Assembly: GCA_945862035.1 (NCBI GenBank)
Contig: CAMAXB010000039.1
Coordinates: 1-14,703, forward strand
Source: Opitutus sp. GAS368
GTDB taxonomy: Bacteria; Verrucomicrobiota; Verrucomicrobiia; Opitutales; Opitutaceae
Reading direction: 5' to 3'
DNA length: 14,703 nt
In this document: one piece after another, positions 1 to 6,461 of the stretch
Numbering within the stretch: position 1 is the stretch's first letter
Layout of the letters: every line of letters starts with the position of its first letter
The notes under the pieces: generated by a model
What the model saw: only the letters and a program-made list of their open reading frames with translations
Told to the model about the DNA's origin: nothing
Databases searched by the model: none
Translations under genes and position numbers: made by a program

Positions 1-219
1 GCGCGGATCCTTGCGCGCATCAAATCCGCAGACCTCGATCGTGCCGCTGTCCGGCTCGCGCAGCCCCAGCATGCACTCGAGCGTGGTTGTCTTGCCCGCG
101 CCGTTTGCGCCGAGCAGACCGAAGATCTCGCCTGCCTTAATCTCGAAGCTGACCCCGCGCGCGGCCTCGACGCCGCCGTAGCGCTTGCGCAGGTCTCGAA
201 CAATGACTTTGGGCGGCAT
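1..219 (-). CDS. ABC transporter ATP-binding protein, N-terminal part (cut by window edge)
   Basis: Seventy-three codons read from an ATG at 219 down to base 1 without a stop; the rest lies outside the window. The translation begins MPPKVIVRDLRKRYGGVEAA and carries a clear Walker A motif, GANGAGKTT, at about residues 41-49. It is followed by LECMLGLREPDSGTIEV, the usual continuation of an ABC ATPase. The A-loop position (RKRYGG) is also present. The protein would bind and hydrolyse ATP on the cytoplasmic face of a transporter. The phrase GLLGANGAGKTTTLECMLGL is typical of the multidrug/ABC-2 export class (CcmA/NatA-like), but the substrate cannot be told from this fragment and the permease is not visible. 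No strong Shine-Dalgarno sequence precedes the start. It is divergent from the amidohydrolase gene at 614. Confidence 0.9.
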   Translation of the reverse strand, partial: MPPKVIVRDLRKRYGGVEAARGVSFEIKAGEIFGLLGANGAGKTTTLECMLGLREPDSGTIEVCGFDARKDPR

Positions 220-321
220 GGGAGAGTAAGACGGGGGCGGGTCCGACGGGTTACAATGGGGGTCTCGCTGCGGGCGGCGAGTCAACTTCTTCACAGCTTG
301 TTTTTGAGGCTGGTTGTAGCT

Positions 322-336
322 GGGCTCGCTGAGCCC
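322..336. repeat. Short hairpin repeat, GGGCTC-GCT-GAGCCC
   Basis: A perfect 6-bp stem with a 3-base loop lies inside the longer shared word GTTGTAGCTGGGCTCGCTG (about 314-332). The same word occurs inverted at 7481-7509, where the stem reads GGCCTC/GAGGCC. One stem pair has changed from G-C to C-G with the partner base changed to match, so the fold appears to be kept while the sequence drifts. This is REP-like behaviour; the role is unknown. Confidence 0.75.
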
Positions 337-345
337 GGAGTTTGC

Positions 346-432
346 GGTGGAGCGTGTTGCCCTCAACGCGCTGGCATGGTCGCAACGGCAAAGGCGATTC
401 GATCCAGCGTCTTGAGGGCAAGCCGCTCCACC
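346..432. repeat. Long inverted repeat, copy 1 of the GGTGGAGCG family
   Basis: The left arm at 346-374 (GGTGGAGCG...CGCTGG) pairs with the right arm at 404-432 (CCAGCG...CGCTCCACC), with 25 of 29 positions complementary. The 29-base loop contains GGTCGCAACGGCAAAGGCGATTCG. A second copy in the opposite orientation lies at 7313-7408; its loop contains ATCGAATTGCCTTTGCGACC, close to the reverse complement of this loop. Conservation of the loop as well as the arms argues for a dispersed element rather than a chance hairpin. Confidence 0.8.
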
Positions 433-471
433 TCCGGATCCTCCTTCGCCAAGGCTTCGGCAGGGCAAGCC

Positions 472-486
472 GGCCTCTGCGAGGCC
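472..486. repeat. Short hairpin repeat, GGCCTC-TGC-GAGGCC
   Basis: A perfect 6-bp stem with a 3-base loop, of the same family as 322-336 and 7487-7501. It sits 40 nt beyond the right arm of the long inverted repeat at 346-432. The pairing of long and short repeat types in one spacer recurs at 7313-7501. Confidence 0.65.
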
Positions 487-613
487 AGCGATGTTTCAAT
501 CAGGCGCGTTGCATGAAATCCGTGCTATCCGTGAAATCCGTGGTAAAGTTTCCGGTGCCACCCACTTCCTCCGTTCTCTCCGTTTCCTCCTGTAAAATCG
601 GTTCCCTGCTTCG

Positions 614-2179
614 ATGAAAACGCTGCTTCTGGCCCTCCCCCTCCTGGCCTCCGTCGTCTCGGCCCAGACCTACGACGTCCTCATCCGCGGCGGCCGGGTG
701 CTCGACGGCACCGGGACGCCCTGGCGCAAGGCCGATGTGGCCATCAACGGCGACCGCATCGTCGAGGTCGGGGCCGTTCCCGCGACGGCCACCGCCCGTC
801 GACTCATCGATGCCCAGGGGCTCTACGTTTCGCCGGGGTTCATCGACTCCCATTCCCATGCCGGCGAAGCACTGATCATCAAGGATCGCGCGGGGGTCCG
901 CCCAATCGTCACCCAGGGCGTCACCACCGTCTTCATCAATCCCGACGGCGGCGGCCCCCTCGACCTGCCCGCGCAGATGTCGGACCTCGTCTCCGCCGGC
1001 CCGGGCGTGAATGTCGCGCCGCTGATCGGCCATAACACCGTGCGCATCGAGGTACTCGCCTTCGAAAACCGCGCGCCGTCGGATGCGGAGCTGCAAACGA
1101 TGCAGGCTCATGTTCGCGCGGGCATGGAAGCAGGGGCCTACGGGCTTTCGTCCGGGCCCTTCTACACGCCGGGAAATTTCTCGCGGACCGATGAGATCGT
1201 GGCCCTCGCCCGGGTGGTCGCCGGCTTCGGCGGGGTGCACACCAGCCACATTCGCGACGAGAGCGACTACAACATCGGCGTGGTCGCGTCGGTGGAGGAG
1301 GTCATCCAGGTCTCCCGCGAGGCAAAGCTCCCCGGGATCGTGACCCACATCAAGGCACTCGGCCCCAATGTTTGGGGTGAGTCCGCCACGATCATCGACC
1401 GCATCAACGCGGCCCGAGCCGAGGGTCTCGAGATCTGGGCGGACCAATACCCGTACGAGGCCTCCTCCACGGGCCTCGCCGCCGCCTTGCTGCCGCCCTG
1501 GGCACAGGAGGGCGGGCGCCCGGCCCTGCTCAAGCGTTTCGAGAATCCCGAGACGCTGGCCGACATCCGCCGCGAAATGGTCGAGAACCTCAAGCGCCGC
1601 GCGGGCGCGGATAACATCCAGCTCGGCAATTTCCCGCCTGACCCCTCCGTGACCGGCAGGCGTCTCGGTGCCCTGGCCCGTGAGCGCCTGATGGATCCGG
1701 TGGACCTCGCCATCGACCTGCTCCGCCGCGGCAGCCCCGGCATCGTCTCGTACAACATGAACGAGAACGACATCAAGGCCTTCATGGCCCAGCCTTGGAC
1801 CATGGGTTCATCCGACGGCGCGGTCGCCGTGTTCGGCGAAGGCGTGCCCCACCCGCGCGCTTATGGTCCCTTTGCCCGGCGGATCCAGAAATACGTGGTC
1901 GCCGAGAAGACGCTTTCGCTCGAACAGGCAATCCACGGTGCAACCGCGCTCCCCGCGGCGGTGTTCGGCATGCCTGACCGCGGCACGCTGCGGCCGGGCG
2001 CGATCGCGGATGTGATCGTCTTTGATCTGGCCAAGGTCCGTGAAACCGGCACCTACGAAAAACCTCACGGCTACGCCGAGGGCATGGTCGAGGTGCTGGT
2101 CAACGGCCAGTCGGTGATCCGAGAAGGCGAATTCCTCGACGCCCGCCCCGGCCGTGTGCTCCGAAAAAACCAGCCCTGA
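614..2179 (+). CDS. Secreted D-aminoacylase / N-acyl-D-amino-acid deacylase family amidohydrolase
   Basis: A 521-residue metal-dependent hydrolase of the amidohydrolase superfamily. Residues 1-17 (MKTLLLALPLLASVVSA) form a signal peptide with an AxA-like cleavage site, so the enzyme probably acts outside the cytoplasm. The metal-binding sequence PGFIDSHSH puts the HxH pair at H80/H82. HTSHIRDE gives H212, VTHIKALG gives H245 and GSSDGAV gives the catalytic acid D401; the order matches D-aminoacylases. ADQYPYEASSTGL (276-288) and HPRAYGPFARRI (413-424) are also family hallmarks. These enzymes remove N-acyl groups from D-amino acids, or related groups from dipeptides. One oddity is that the usual GNCG cysteine ligand appears replaced by aspartate in NPDGG (D111). 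The ATG start is chosen because it opens the signal peptide; there is no clear ribosome binding site. The gene ends four bases before a nested inverted repeat. Confidence 0.88.
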   Translation: MKTLLLALPLLASVVSAQTYDVLIRGGRVLDGTGTPWRKADVAINGDRIVEVGAVPATATARRLIDAQGLYVSPGFIDSHSHAGEALIIKDRAGVRPIVTQGVTTVFINPDGGGPLDLPAQMSDLVSAGPGVNVAPLIGHNTVRIEVLAFENRAPSDAELQTMQAHVRAGMEAGAYGLSSGPFYTPGNFSRTDEIVALARVVAGFGGVHTSHIRDESDYNIGVVASVEEVIQVSREAKLPGIVTHIKALGPNVWGESATIIDRINAARAEGLEIWADQYPYEASSTGLAAALLPPWAQEGGRPALLKRFENPETLADIRREMVENLKRRAGADNIQLGNFPPDPSVTGRRLGALARERLMDPVDLAIDLLRRGSPGIVSYNMNENDIKAFMAQPWTMGSSDGAVAVFGEGVPHPRAYGPFARRIQKYVVAEKTLSLEQAIHGATALPAAVFGMPDRGTLRPGAIADVIVFDLAKVRETGTYEKPHGYAEGMVEVLVNGQSVIREGEFLDARPGRVLRKNQP

Positions 2180-2183
2180 TTGA

Positions 2184-2347
2184 CCCGCGAATCACGCGAA
2201 TCGTCAGGAATCACAGAAGGGCATCACCACGGAATACACGGAACACGCGGAAGGGTCGGATTCAGGAAACGGATTTCCTTCGGTGTGTTCCGTGTATTCC
2301 GTGGTCAACTCCGGTTCGAGTTCGCGCGGATTCGCGTGATTCGCGGG
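2184..2347. repeat. Nested inverted repeat filling the convergent amidohydrolase/msrQ junction
   Basis: The outer arms are a perfect 19-nt inverted pair: CCCGCGAATCACGCGAATC at 2184-2202 and its reverse complement at 2329-2347. Inside them, a 27-nt arm beginning ACCACGGAATACACGG at 2226-2252 pairs with 2279-2305 at 25 of 27 positions. The element starts four bases after the amidohydrolase stop codon and ends on the base next to the msrQ stop codon (2348-2350, minus strand). As RNA from either strand it would fold into a strong double stem, so it may terminate or stabilise both transcripts. There is no T-run, so it is not a textbook intrinsic terminator. Confidence 0.85.
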
Positions 2348-2971
2348 CTAAGCCTGGATCGCTTCGGTCTTTTTCGCGGTCCGCTTTCGAATGCGCAGGA
2401 TCTCAAGAATGACCACCGGGCCGAAGATCCAGACCACCTGCAGCGGGAAAATCTTCTCGGCCGCGATCTGGTGGTAGGCCGCCAGACCCGCGATCACGTA
2501 AACGAGGCGGTGCAGATTCTTCCACCGCTTGCCGCCCATCGCCCTGATCGCGGCGTCGAAGCTCGTCACGGCCAGCGCGAGCAGGAGGGTGAAGGCAATC
2601 ATGCCGGTCAGGATGAAGGGCTTGCTGATGTCATTCATCAGCGTGCCGAACCCGCCCTCGTAGATGACGTACATCGTCAGGTGCAGCGCGGCGTAGACAA
2701 GCACCGTGACACCAACGAGGCGGCGGTGCCGGTTGAGCGCCTGCGCCAGCTTGGACGAGGGGAAAAGTACCCGCAGCGGGGTGAAGGTCAGCACGATGGC
2801 GAGCACCACGCAGGCCATGAAACCGAGGTGGTGCAGGATGTACTTGCCCGGATCGGCGAGGACACTCGCGTCCTGCTGCACAATCGGCACCGCCGGCCAA
2901 AGGCCCGGCAGGACAAGCAGTGTCACCACAAACGCTTTGGAGCGCAGGAGGTTTTCGAGGAATGCGATCAA
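2348..2971 (-). CDS. msrQ: MsrQ, heme-binding membrane subunit of the MsrPQ methionine sulfoxide reductase
   Basis: A 207-residue multi-pass membrane protein of the YedZ/MsrQ family, near the usual length (E. coli about 211). It passes electrons from the quinone pool through heme to the periplasmic reductase MsrP. Hydrophobic segments lie at about 12-31, 46-66, 86-104, 118-138, 156-167 and 175-193. Conserved histidines are seen at H82 (RHRRLVG), H97 (AALHLTMYV), H154 (KNLHRLVYVI) and H167 (YHQIAAEK), in line with heme ligation in the family. The start appears to be TTG at 2971, because upstream of it the frame offers no ATG before a stop. The gene lies downstream of msrP on the same strand but is separated from it by 228 nt of repeats. 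Its stop codon abuts the nested repeat at 2184-2347. Confidence 0.9.
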   Translation of the reverse strand: MIAFLENLLRSKAFVVTLLVLPGLWPAVPIVQQDASVLADPGKYILHHLGFMACVVLAIVLTFTPLRVLFPSSKLAQALNRHRRLVGVTVLVYAALHLTMYVIYEGGFGTLMNDISKPFILTGMIAFTLLLALAVTSFDAAIRAMGGKRWKNLHRLVYVIAGLAAYHQIAAEKIFPLQVVWIFGPVVILEILRIRKRTAKKTEAIQA

Positions 2972-2990
2972 GGGAAATTCCGATGAAGAT

Positions 2991-3192
2991 TAATCACGGA
3001 TGGACGCGAATTCACACGACTCTCGATCCATTCAATCCGAGGAGTTTAACCACGGATAAACACGGATGCACACGGATTGGACCCAAGATCCGATGGTTTG
3101 AATCCGTGTCTATCTGTGTTCATCCGTGGTTTAAAAATGCTGTGGATCGAATCCATTAGTGTGAATTCGTGCCGATTCGCCTGATTCGCGGG
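2991..3192. repeat. Nested inverted repeat inside the msrP-msrQ spacer
   Basis: The core stem has a left arm at 3045-3078 (TTTAACCACGGATAAACACG...) and a right arm at about 3101-3135 (AATCCGTGTC...CCGTGGTTTAAA). Outside it, TCGATCCA at 3023-3030 pairs with TGGATCGA at 3143-3150, and CGAATTCACAC at 3007-3017 pairs perfectly with GTGTGAATTCG at 3159-3169. A 19-nt module, GATTCGCCTGATTCGCGGG (3174-3192), one base different from the outer arm at 2329-2347, ends eight bases from the msrP stop codon. Bases 3045-3130 are almost identical to 4505-4590. Confidence 0.85.
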
Positions 3193-3199
3193 CAACTCG

Positions 3200-4168
3200 T
3201 CAGTAATTCCTGCGCAGGTCCAAGCCACCGTAGAGGGACGCGACCTGTTTTTCGTAGCCGTTGAACATGAGCGTGTCCTGCTTGCCAGCGAAGAAGCCGG
3301 AGCCGATGACACGCTCGGTGGCCTGCGACCAGCGCGGGTGGTCCACCTTCGGGTTCACATTGGCGTAGAAGCCGTACTCCTGCGGCGCCATGACCTGCCA
3401 GGTGTTGCGCGGCTGGCGGGTCGTGAAGTCGAACTTCACGATGGATTTGACGCCCTTGAAACCGTATTTCCACGGCACGACGAGCCGCAGCGGCGCGCCG
3501 TTCTGATTCGGGATCGGGCGGCCGTAAATGCCGGTGGCGATAAACGAGAGTTCGTTGTTGGCCTCGTCGAGGCGCAGGCCCTCCAGATAGGGCCAGTCGA
3601 GATTGTTGGTGCGCTGGCCCGGGACGTTCTTCGGATCGAAGAAGGTGGTCATCTGGAGGAACTTGGCCTCCGGCTTCGGATCGGCGAGCGCGACCAGCTT
3701 GGAGAGCGCAAAGCCATCCCAAGGCACGACCATCGACCAGGCCTCGACGCAGCGGTGACGATAAACGCGCTGCTCGATGCCGCCGACCTTCTTGATGAGT
3801 TCGTTGACGTCGAGCTTGAGCGGATTGCGGACCTGGCCGCCGATCTCGACCGTCCACGGCTCGCTCATCCAGCCCATGTTGGCGTTCACCTTGGGCTCAT
3901 CCTTGCCGAGGCCGAACTCGTAGAAATTATTGTAGCTCGTGATGAGGTCGTAGGGCGTAACCTTGAGGTCGCCGGGCAGGTAGGCTGGGTTCGCACTCGA
4001 AGGGAAGCCGCCGCTGGCGCCGAACAGGGAATGCCCGCCGAGCAGGGCGCCCGCCGTGCCCACGCCGAGGTGCTTGAGAAAATCGCGGCGATTACGGCGG
4101 CGGTACCGATCCTCAGCGGTGACGACCGACTCCGGGAGTTCCCAATCTTTCTTGGAGCGAATGAGCAT
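3200..4168 (-). CDS. msrP: MsrP, molybdopterin catalytic subunit of the MsrPQ methionine sulfoxide reductase
   Basis: A 322-residue Tat-exported oxidoreductase of the YedY/MsrP family. It reduces methionine sulfoxide in periplasmic proteins using a molybdopterin cofactor, fed with electrons by MsrQ. The N-terminus carries a twin-arginine signal, RRNRRDFLKHLGVGTAGALL (about 24-43, arginines 27-28), so the protein is folded with its cofactor before export. VYRHRCVEAWSMVVPWDGF (135-153) contains the cysteine (C140) expected to bind molybdenum. GIYGRPIPNQNGAPLRLVVP (213-232), PWKYGFKGVKSI and PRNTW (253-257) are also typical of the family. The ATG at 4168 keeps the full Tat signal. The downstream partner msrQ is split off by a repeat-filled 228-nt spacer, and near-identical repeat copies lie on both sides of msrP. 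Confidence 0.94.
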   Translation of the reverse strand: MLIRSKKDWELPESVVTAEDRYRRRNRRDFLKHLGVGTAGALLGGHSLFGASGGFPSSANPAYLPGDLKVTPYDLITSYNNFYEFGLGKDEPKVNANMGWMSEPWTVEIGGQVRNPLKLDVNELIKKVGGIEQRVYRHRCVEAWSMVVPWDGFALSKLVALADPKPEAKFLQMTTFFDPKNVPGQRTNNLDWPYLEGLRLDEANNELSFIATGIYGRPIPNQNGAPLRLVVPWKYGFKGVKSIVKFDFTTRQPRNTWQVMAPQEYGFYANVNPKVDHPRWSQATERVIGSGFFAGKQDTLMFNGYEKQVASLYGGLDLRRNY

Positions 4169-4369
4169 GACGCGGTGGGGTTGACGACAGGTGAGACAGC
4201 AGTGAGAGCGCTTGGGAGGGAGACTATTCCATCCGCTCTCCAGAGCAATCCTCGTCAGCGGATTACGTTCGGACGATCCGCATGGATGCCGTCAACCCCT
4301 CCCCTTGGCCGTGGCCTTCAGCCTCGCCGCCGGTGCCTTGAGGAAGCGGTCAGAGGCTCAACCCGGTTA

Positions 4370-4476
4370 GCCACGAAAAACACGAGAGGACCTGCGGCGC
4401 GGGAGAATCACGAAGCGCCTATAGGCGCGCGGACGGCTTGGGCACGGGGAACGGCCCTTTTCGCGTTTCTCGTGGC
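4370..4476. repeat. Imperfect inverted repeat GCCACGAAAAACACGAGA with an internal palindrome
   Basis: The left arm at 4370-4387 (GCCACGAAAAACACGAGA) pairs with the right arm at 4459-4476 (TTTCGCGTTTCTCGTGGC) at about 15 of 18 positions. Between them is a perfect 14-base palindrome, GCGCCTATAGGCGC (4415-4428). This is a diverged member of the same ACCACGAAA-type family seen at 6574-6654 and 12498-12572. Confidence 0.65.
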
Positions 4477-4504
4477 CAAACTCCGATCCGTTCTAAGTCA
4501 GAAA

Positions 4505-4593
4505 TTTAACCACGGATAAACACGGATGCACACGGATTGGATCCAAGATCCGATGGTTTGAATCCGTGTCGATCCGTGTTCATCCGTGGTTAA
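4505..4593. repeat. Inverted repeat, near-identical second copy of the msrP-flanking element
   Basis: The left arm at about 4505-4538 (TTTAACCACGGATAAACACG...) pairs with the right arm at 4561-4593 (AATCCGTGTC...CCGTGGTTAA). Aligned base for base with 3045-3130, bases 4505-4590 differ at only three positions in 86, loop included. The similarity stops sharply on the left. To the right, TGGATCGAATCC (4610-4621) recurs as at 3143-3154. The loop itself contains a small GGATC-CAA-GATCC hairpin. Confidence 0.85.
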
Positions 4594-4653
4594 TACGTCT
4601 GCAGCTCGATGGATCGAATCCCTTCGCGCGAATTCGCGTCCTCCGCGGTTAAC

Positions 4654-5400
4654 TCACCTGCGGTCTCGCAGCAATGCGTACAGCAGAATCGCTCCGGCCA
4701 CGGAGACATTGAGCGATTCCACCTTGCCCGTTCCGGGAATGGTCACGAGGCGCGTGCAGGCGGCGGAGACTTTGGGGTCCAGCCCGTGCTCCTCATTGCC
4801 CATGATGAGTGCAACGGGCTTGCCGCCCGGCGCGAGCGCATCGATCCGCCCGCCGCGCGTGGCGGCGCCGTTCACCTCGTAACCGACCGCCGCGAGCGCC
4901 TTGGCGAAGGCGGCGAGATCATTGACCCGCCAGACCTTGATCTGCTCGAGCCCGCCCTCGGCCACGCGGTACGCCGCGTCGTTGGGCACCGCGGCCGACG
5001 GATGCGCGGGGATCACGATGTGTTCAACCCCCAGAAACGCCGCCGTTCGCGCGAGCGCGCCTAGATTGTGGGGATTGCCGATCCGATCGAGGAGCAGGAC
5101 GGGCGTACGGGCCTGCGCCCAGCGCGCGATGTCCGCGGAAGTCGGAGAGACCAAGGCGGGAGCTGACACCACTGCGACAACCCCGCCGTGATGCAAGGTG
5201 CCGCTGATCTTCTCGAGCTCGGCCGGCGGCACGCAGCGGTACACCTTCCGCGCCGCCGCGAGCGCCTTGCACATCGGCGCAATTTTCCGGCTGGTCGCCT
5301 CGTCAAAAAACAACCGCACGATCGAGCCCGGCGCATTTTCGAAACGCGCCTTCACCGCGGCCAGGCCGCAGAGGTGGAGTTCAGTAGGGCGCGCACTCAT
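4654..5400 (-). CDS. SpoU/TrmH-family RNA 2'-O-ribose methyltransferase
   Basis: A 248-residue SPOUT-class methyltransferase that moves a methyl group from S-adenosylmethionine to a ribose 2'-OH in tRNA or rRNA. All three SpoU motifs are visible: motif 1 LLLDRIGNPHNLGALARTA (102-120, with N112 and R118), motif 2 ALIMGNEEHGL (197-207), and motif 3 IPGTGKVESLNVSVAGAILL (221-240), which forms part of the SAM-binding knot. The N-terminal part (about 5-80) looks like the substrate-binding domain that precedes the catalytic domain in RlmB-like enzymes. The exact RNA target cannot be assigned. The ATG start overlaps the stop codon of the upstream rlmM-like gene by 4 nt (ATGA), so the two are probably translationally coupled. 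Confidence 0.92.
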   Translation of the reverse strand: MSARPTELHLCGLAAVKARFENAPGSIVRLFFDEATSRKIAPMCKALAAARKVYRCVPPAELEKISGTLHHGGVVAVVSAPALVSPTSADIARWAQARTPVLLLDRIGNPHNLGALARTAAFLGVEHIVIPAHPSAAVPNDAAYRVAEGGLEQIKVWRVNDLAAFAKALAAVGYEVNGAATRGGRIDALAPGGKPVALIMGNEEHGLDPKVSAACTRLVTIPGTGKVESLNVSVAGAILLYALLRDRR

Positions 5401-6461
5401 GAGCTCACCTCCCCCACCAACGTAAACTCCTCGCGATCGTGGTACAGGTGGCGGACGCGCAGCATCGTCGTGTGCTTCACAAAGGGTGAATCAGGGGCAG
5501 TGACTTCACGCAGCAGGGCGATCGCGTCGACGCGGCCGAATTTGAGGATCACCACAAAGCGGCGGCACCAACGATGCTCCAACCAGGGCGTGATGAGGTT
5601 GCGGACCACGTGATGCGGATCTTCCACCAGGTCGCAGAGCATCCAGTCAACCACCACCCCACCCGCGGGCCGGAAACCAAACGCGTCCTCGCGACGGTGC
5701 TCGATCAGCGGGTGATCCAGCGCGCCGCCCTTCAGCGGGCCATTGTCGATCGCGATGACCTGCGCGCCGCGCTTCGCCGCGCTGTAACTCCAGCCACCCG
5801 GCGCCGCGCCGAGGTCCACCACCGTCTCACCCGGGGCCGGCTCACGGCCGAGCACGGTGTAAGCCTCCTCCACCTTGAGGTAGGAACGCGAGGGTGCCTG
5901 GTCATCGTCCGCCATGCGCCGCTGGCCGCCGAAGGCCGCGGTGCGCGACACCAGCGCCCGCTTGAAATCCACAAAGACCACATACAGCCCTGTCGCCACC
6001 GCGACGCCGCGAGGCGCCTCCGCCACCGCCAGCTTCGCCACGCGCGACATGCGCTTGCGGATGATCTCGGCGAACGCCTTTTCCACGCCGTCGACCCGCC
6101 GACCCAGGCCATCCAGTCCAGCCGCCGCTAGGAACAGGCTCGGCCACGTGCCCTCAATTCGCTCGGTTCGGATCGCCGCCAGAAACCAGTCGGCGAGGCG
6201 TCCAGCAAGCTGGTTGACCGAATCACCTGTCACCTCCACCGGGTCGCGCAGCACCGTGTGTGCAAAGCACCACTCCGCCGCCGGATCGATGCCCTCCACG
6301 TGGACCCAGCCGCCGCCCTTGCCCAACACCTTGCCGCCGCCATCCGTGAGCTCGCGCACCAGCAGGTCCTCAAACCCGGACTGCCCGAGCACGAGCGCGA
6401 CCGGTCGCGCGACCGGCGGGGGCGCGGGAGAAACCGGGACGGGAACAGTCGAATCGGCCAT
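5397..6461 (-). CDS. rlmM: RlmM-like 23S rRNA C2498 2'-O-ribose methyltransferase
   Basis: A 354-residue protein like RlmM (YgdE), which methylates the ribose of C2498 in 23S rRNA using SAM. The N-terminal half (about 20-170) fits the RlmM THUMP-type RNA-binding region. The C-terminal Rossmann-fold domain has the SAM site VVDLGAAPGGWSYSAAKRGA (214-233), followed by VIAIDNGPLKG (235-245). The likely K-D-K-E catalytic set is K196 (SYLKVEEA), D277 (MLCDLVEDP), K307 (VVILKFGR) and E344 or E345 (DREEFTLVGE). Length matches the E. coli enzyme (about 366). RlmM is best known from gammaproteobacteria, so the exact target here is inferred. The first 20 residues are proline/valine-rich and may be extra. 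It leads a two-gene unit with the downstream TrmH enzyme. Confidence 0.85.
   Translation of the reverse strand: MADSTVPVPVSPAPPPVARPVALVLGQSGFEDLLVRELTDGGGKVLGKGGGWVHVEGIDPAAEWCFAHTVLRDPVEVTGDSVNQLAGRLADWFLAAIRTERIEGTWPSLFLAAAGLDGLGRRVDGVEKAFAEIIRKRMSRVAKLAVAEAPRGVAVATGLYVVFVDFKRALVSRTAAFGGQRRMADDDQAPSRSYLKVEEAYTVLGREPAPGETVVDLGAAPGGWSYSAAKRGAQVIAIDNGPLKGGALDHPLIEHRREDAFGFRPAGGVVVDWMLCDLVEDPHHVVRNLITPWLEHRWCRRFVVILKFGRVDAIALLREVTAPDSPFVKHTTMLRVRHLYHDREEFTLVGEVSS

Larger units (their letters stand above)
220..613. other. Repeat-bearing spacer between divergent genes
   Basis: I see no convincing gene here. The spacer contains a 6+3+6 hairpin (322-336), a long inverted repeat (346-432), a second 6+3+6 hairpin (472-486), and a single-sided stretch of ATCCGTG-type repeat words (about 515-548). 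A pyrimidine-rich repeat with CCTCCGTTCTCTCCGTTTCC follows at about 563-597. Short open frames exist on both strands but read straight through these repeats and resemble nothing. TAAAAT at 593-598 could be a -10 element for the amidohydrolase, giving a very short leader, but no good -35 box is visible. Confidence 0.7.
4169..4653. other. Gene-free spacer between trmH and msrP with two inverted repeats
   Basis: I see no credible gene. From 4169 to about 4365 the sequence is plain and should hold the msrP promoter; I could not identify a convincing -35/-10 pair on the minus strand. From 4370 to 4593 it is occupied by two inverted repeats, listed separately. From 4610 to 4645 come TGGATCGAATCC and a degraded form of the GAATTCG...GATTCGCG module seen beside other stop codons. 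The trmH stop codon is at 4654-4656. Confidence 0.65.

Noticed and set aside
500..1447. Long minus-strand open frame opposite the amidohydrolase gene
   Set aside because: It has no recognisable family and lies antisense to a gene with a signal peptide and full catalytic motif set. High GC keeps the opposite frame open.
2184..2347. Textbook intrinsic terminator
   Set aside because: The stems are strong, but no run of T follows on either strand; a role in termination stays possible but unproven.
2180..2986. A 268-codon plus-strand frame opposite msrQ
   Set aside because: It begins inside the nested repeat and is antisense to a clear MsrQ protein with membrane segments and heme histidines.
3338..4519. 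A 393-codon plus-strand frame opposite msrP
   Set aside because: msrP on the other strand has the Tat signal and catalytic cysteine; the plus frame is rich in Arg, Glu, Asp and His and runs on into an intergenic repeat.
3045..4593. Composite transposon carrying msrP
   Set aside because: There is no transposase and I can see no target-site duplication; the repeats belong to a family scattered across the window.
2991..4653. CRISPR array
   Set aside because: The repeated words are inverted partners forming stems, not regularly spaced direct repeats with unique spacers, and there are no cas genes.
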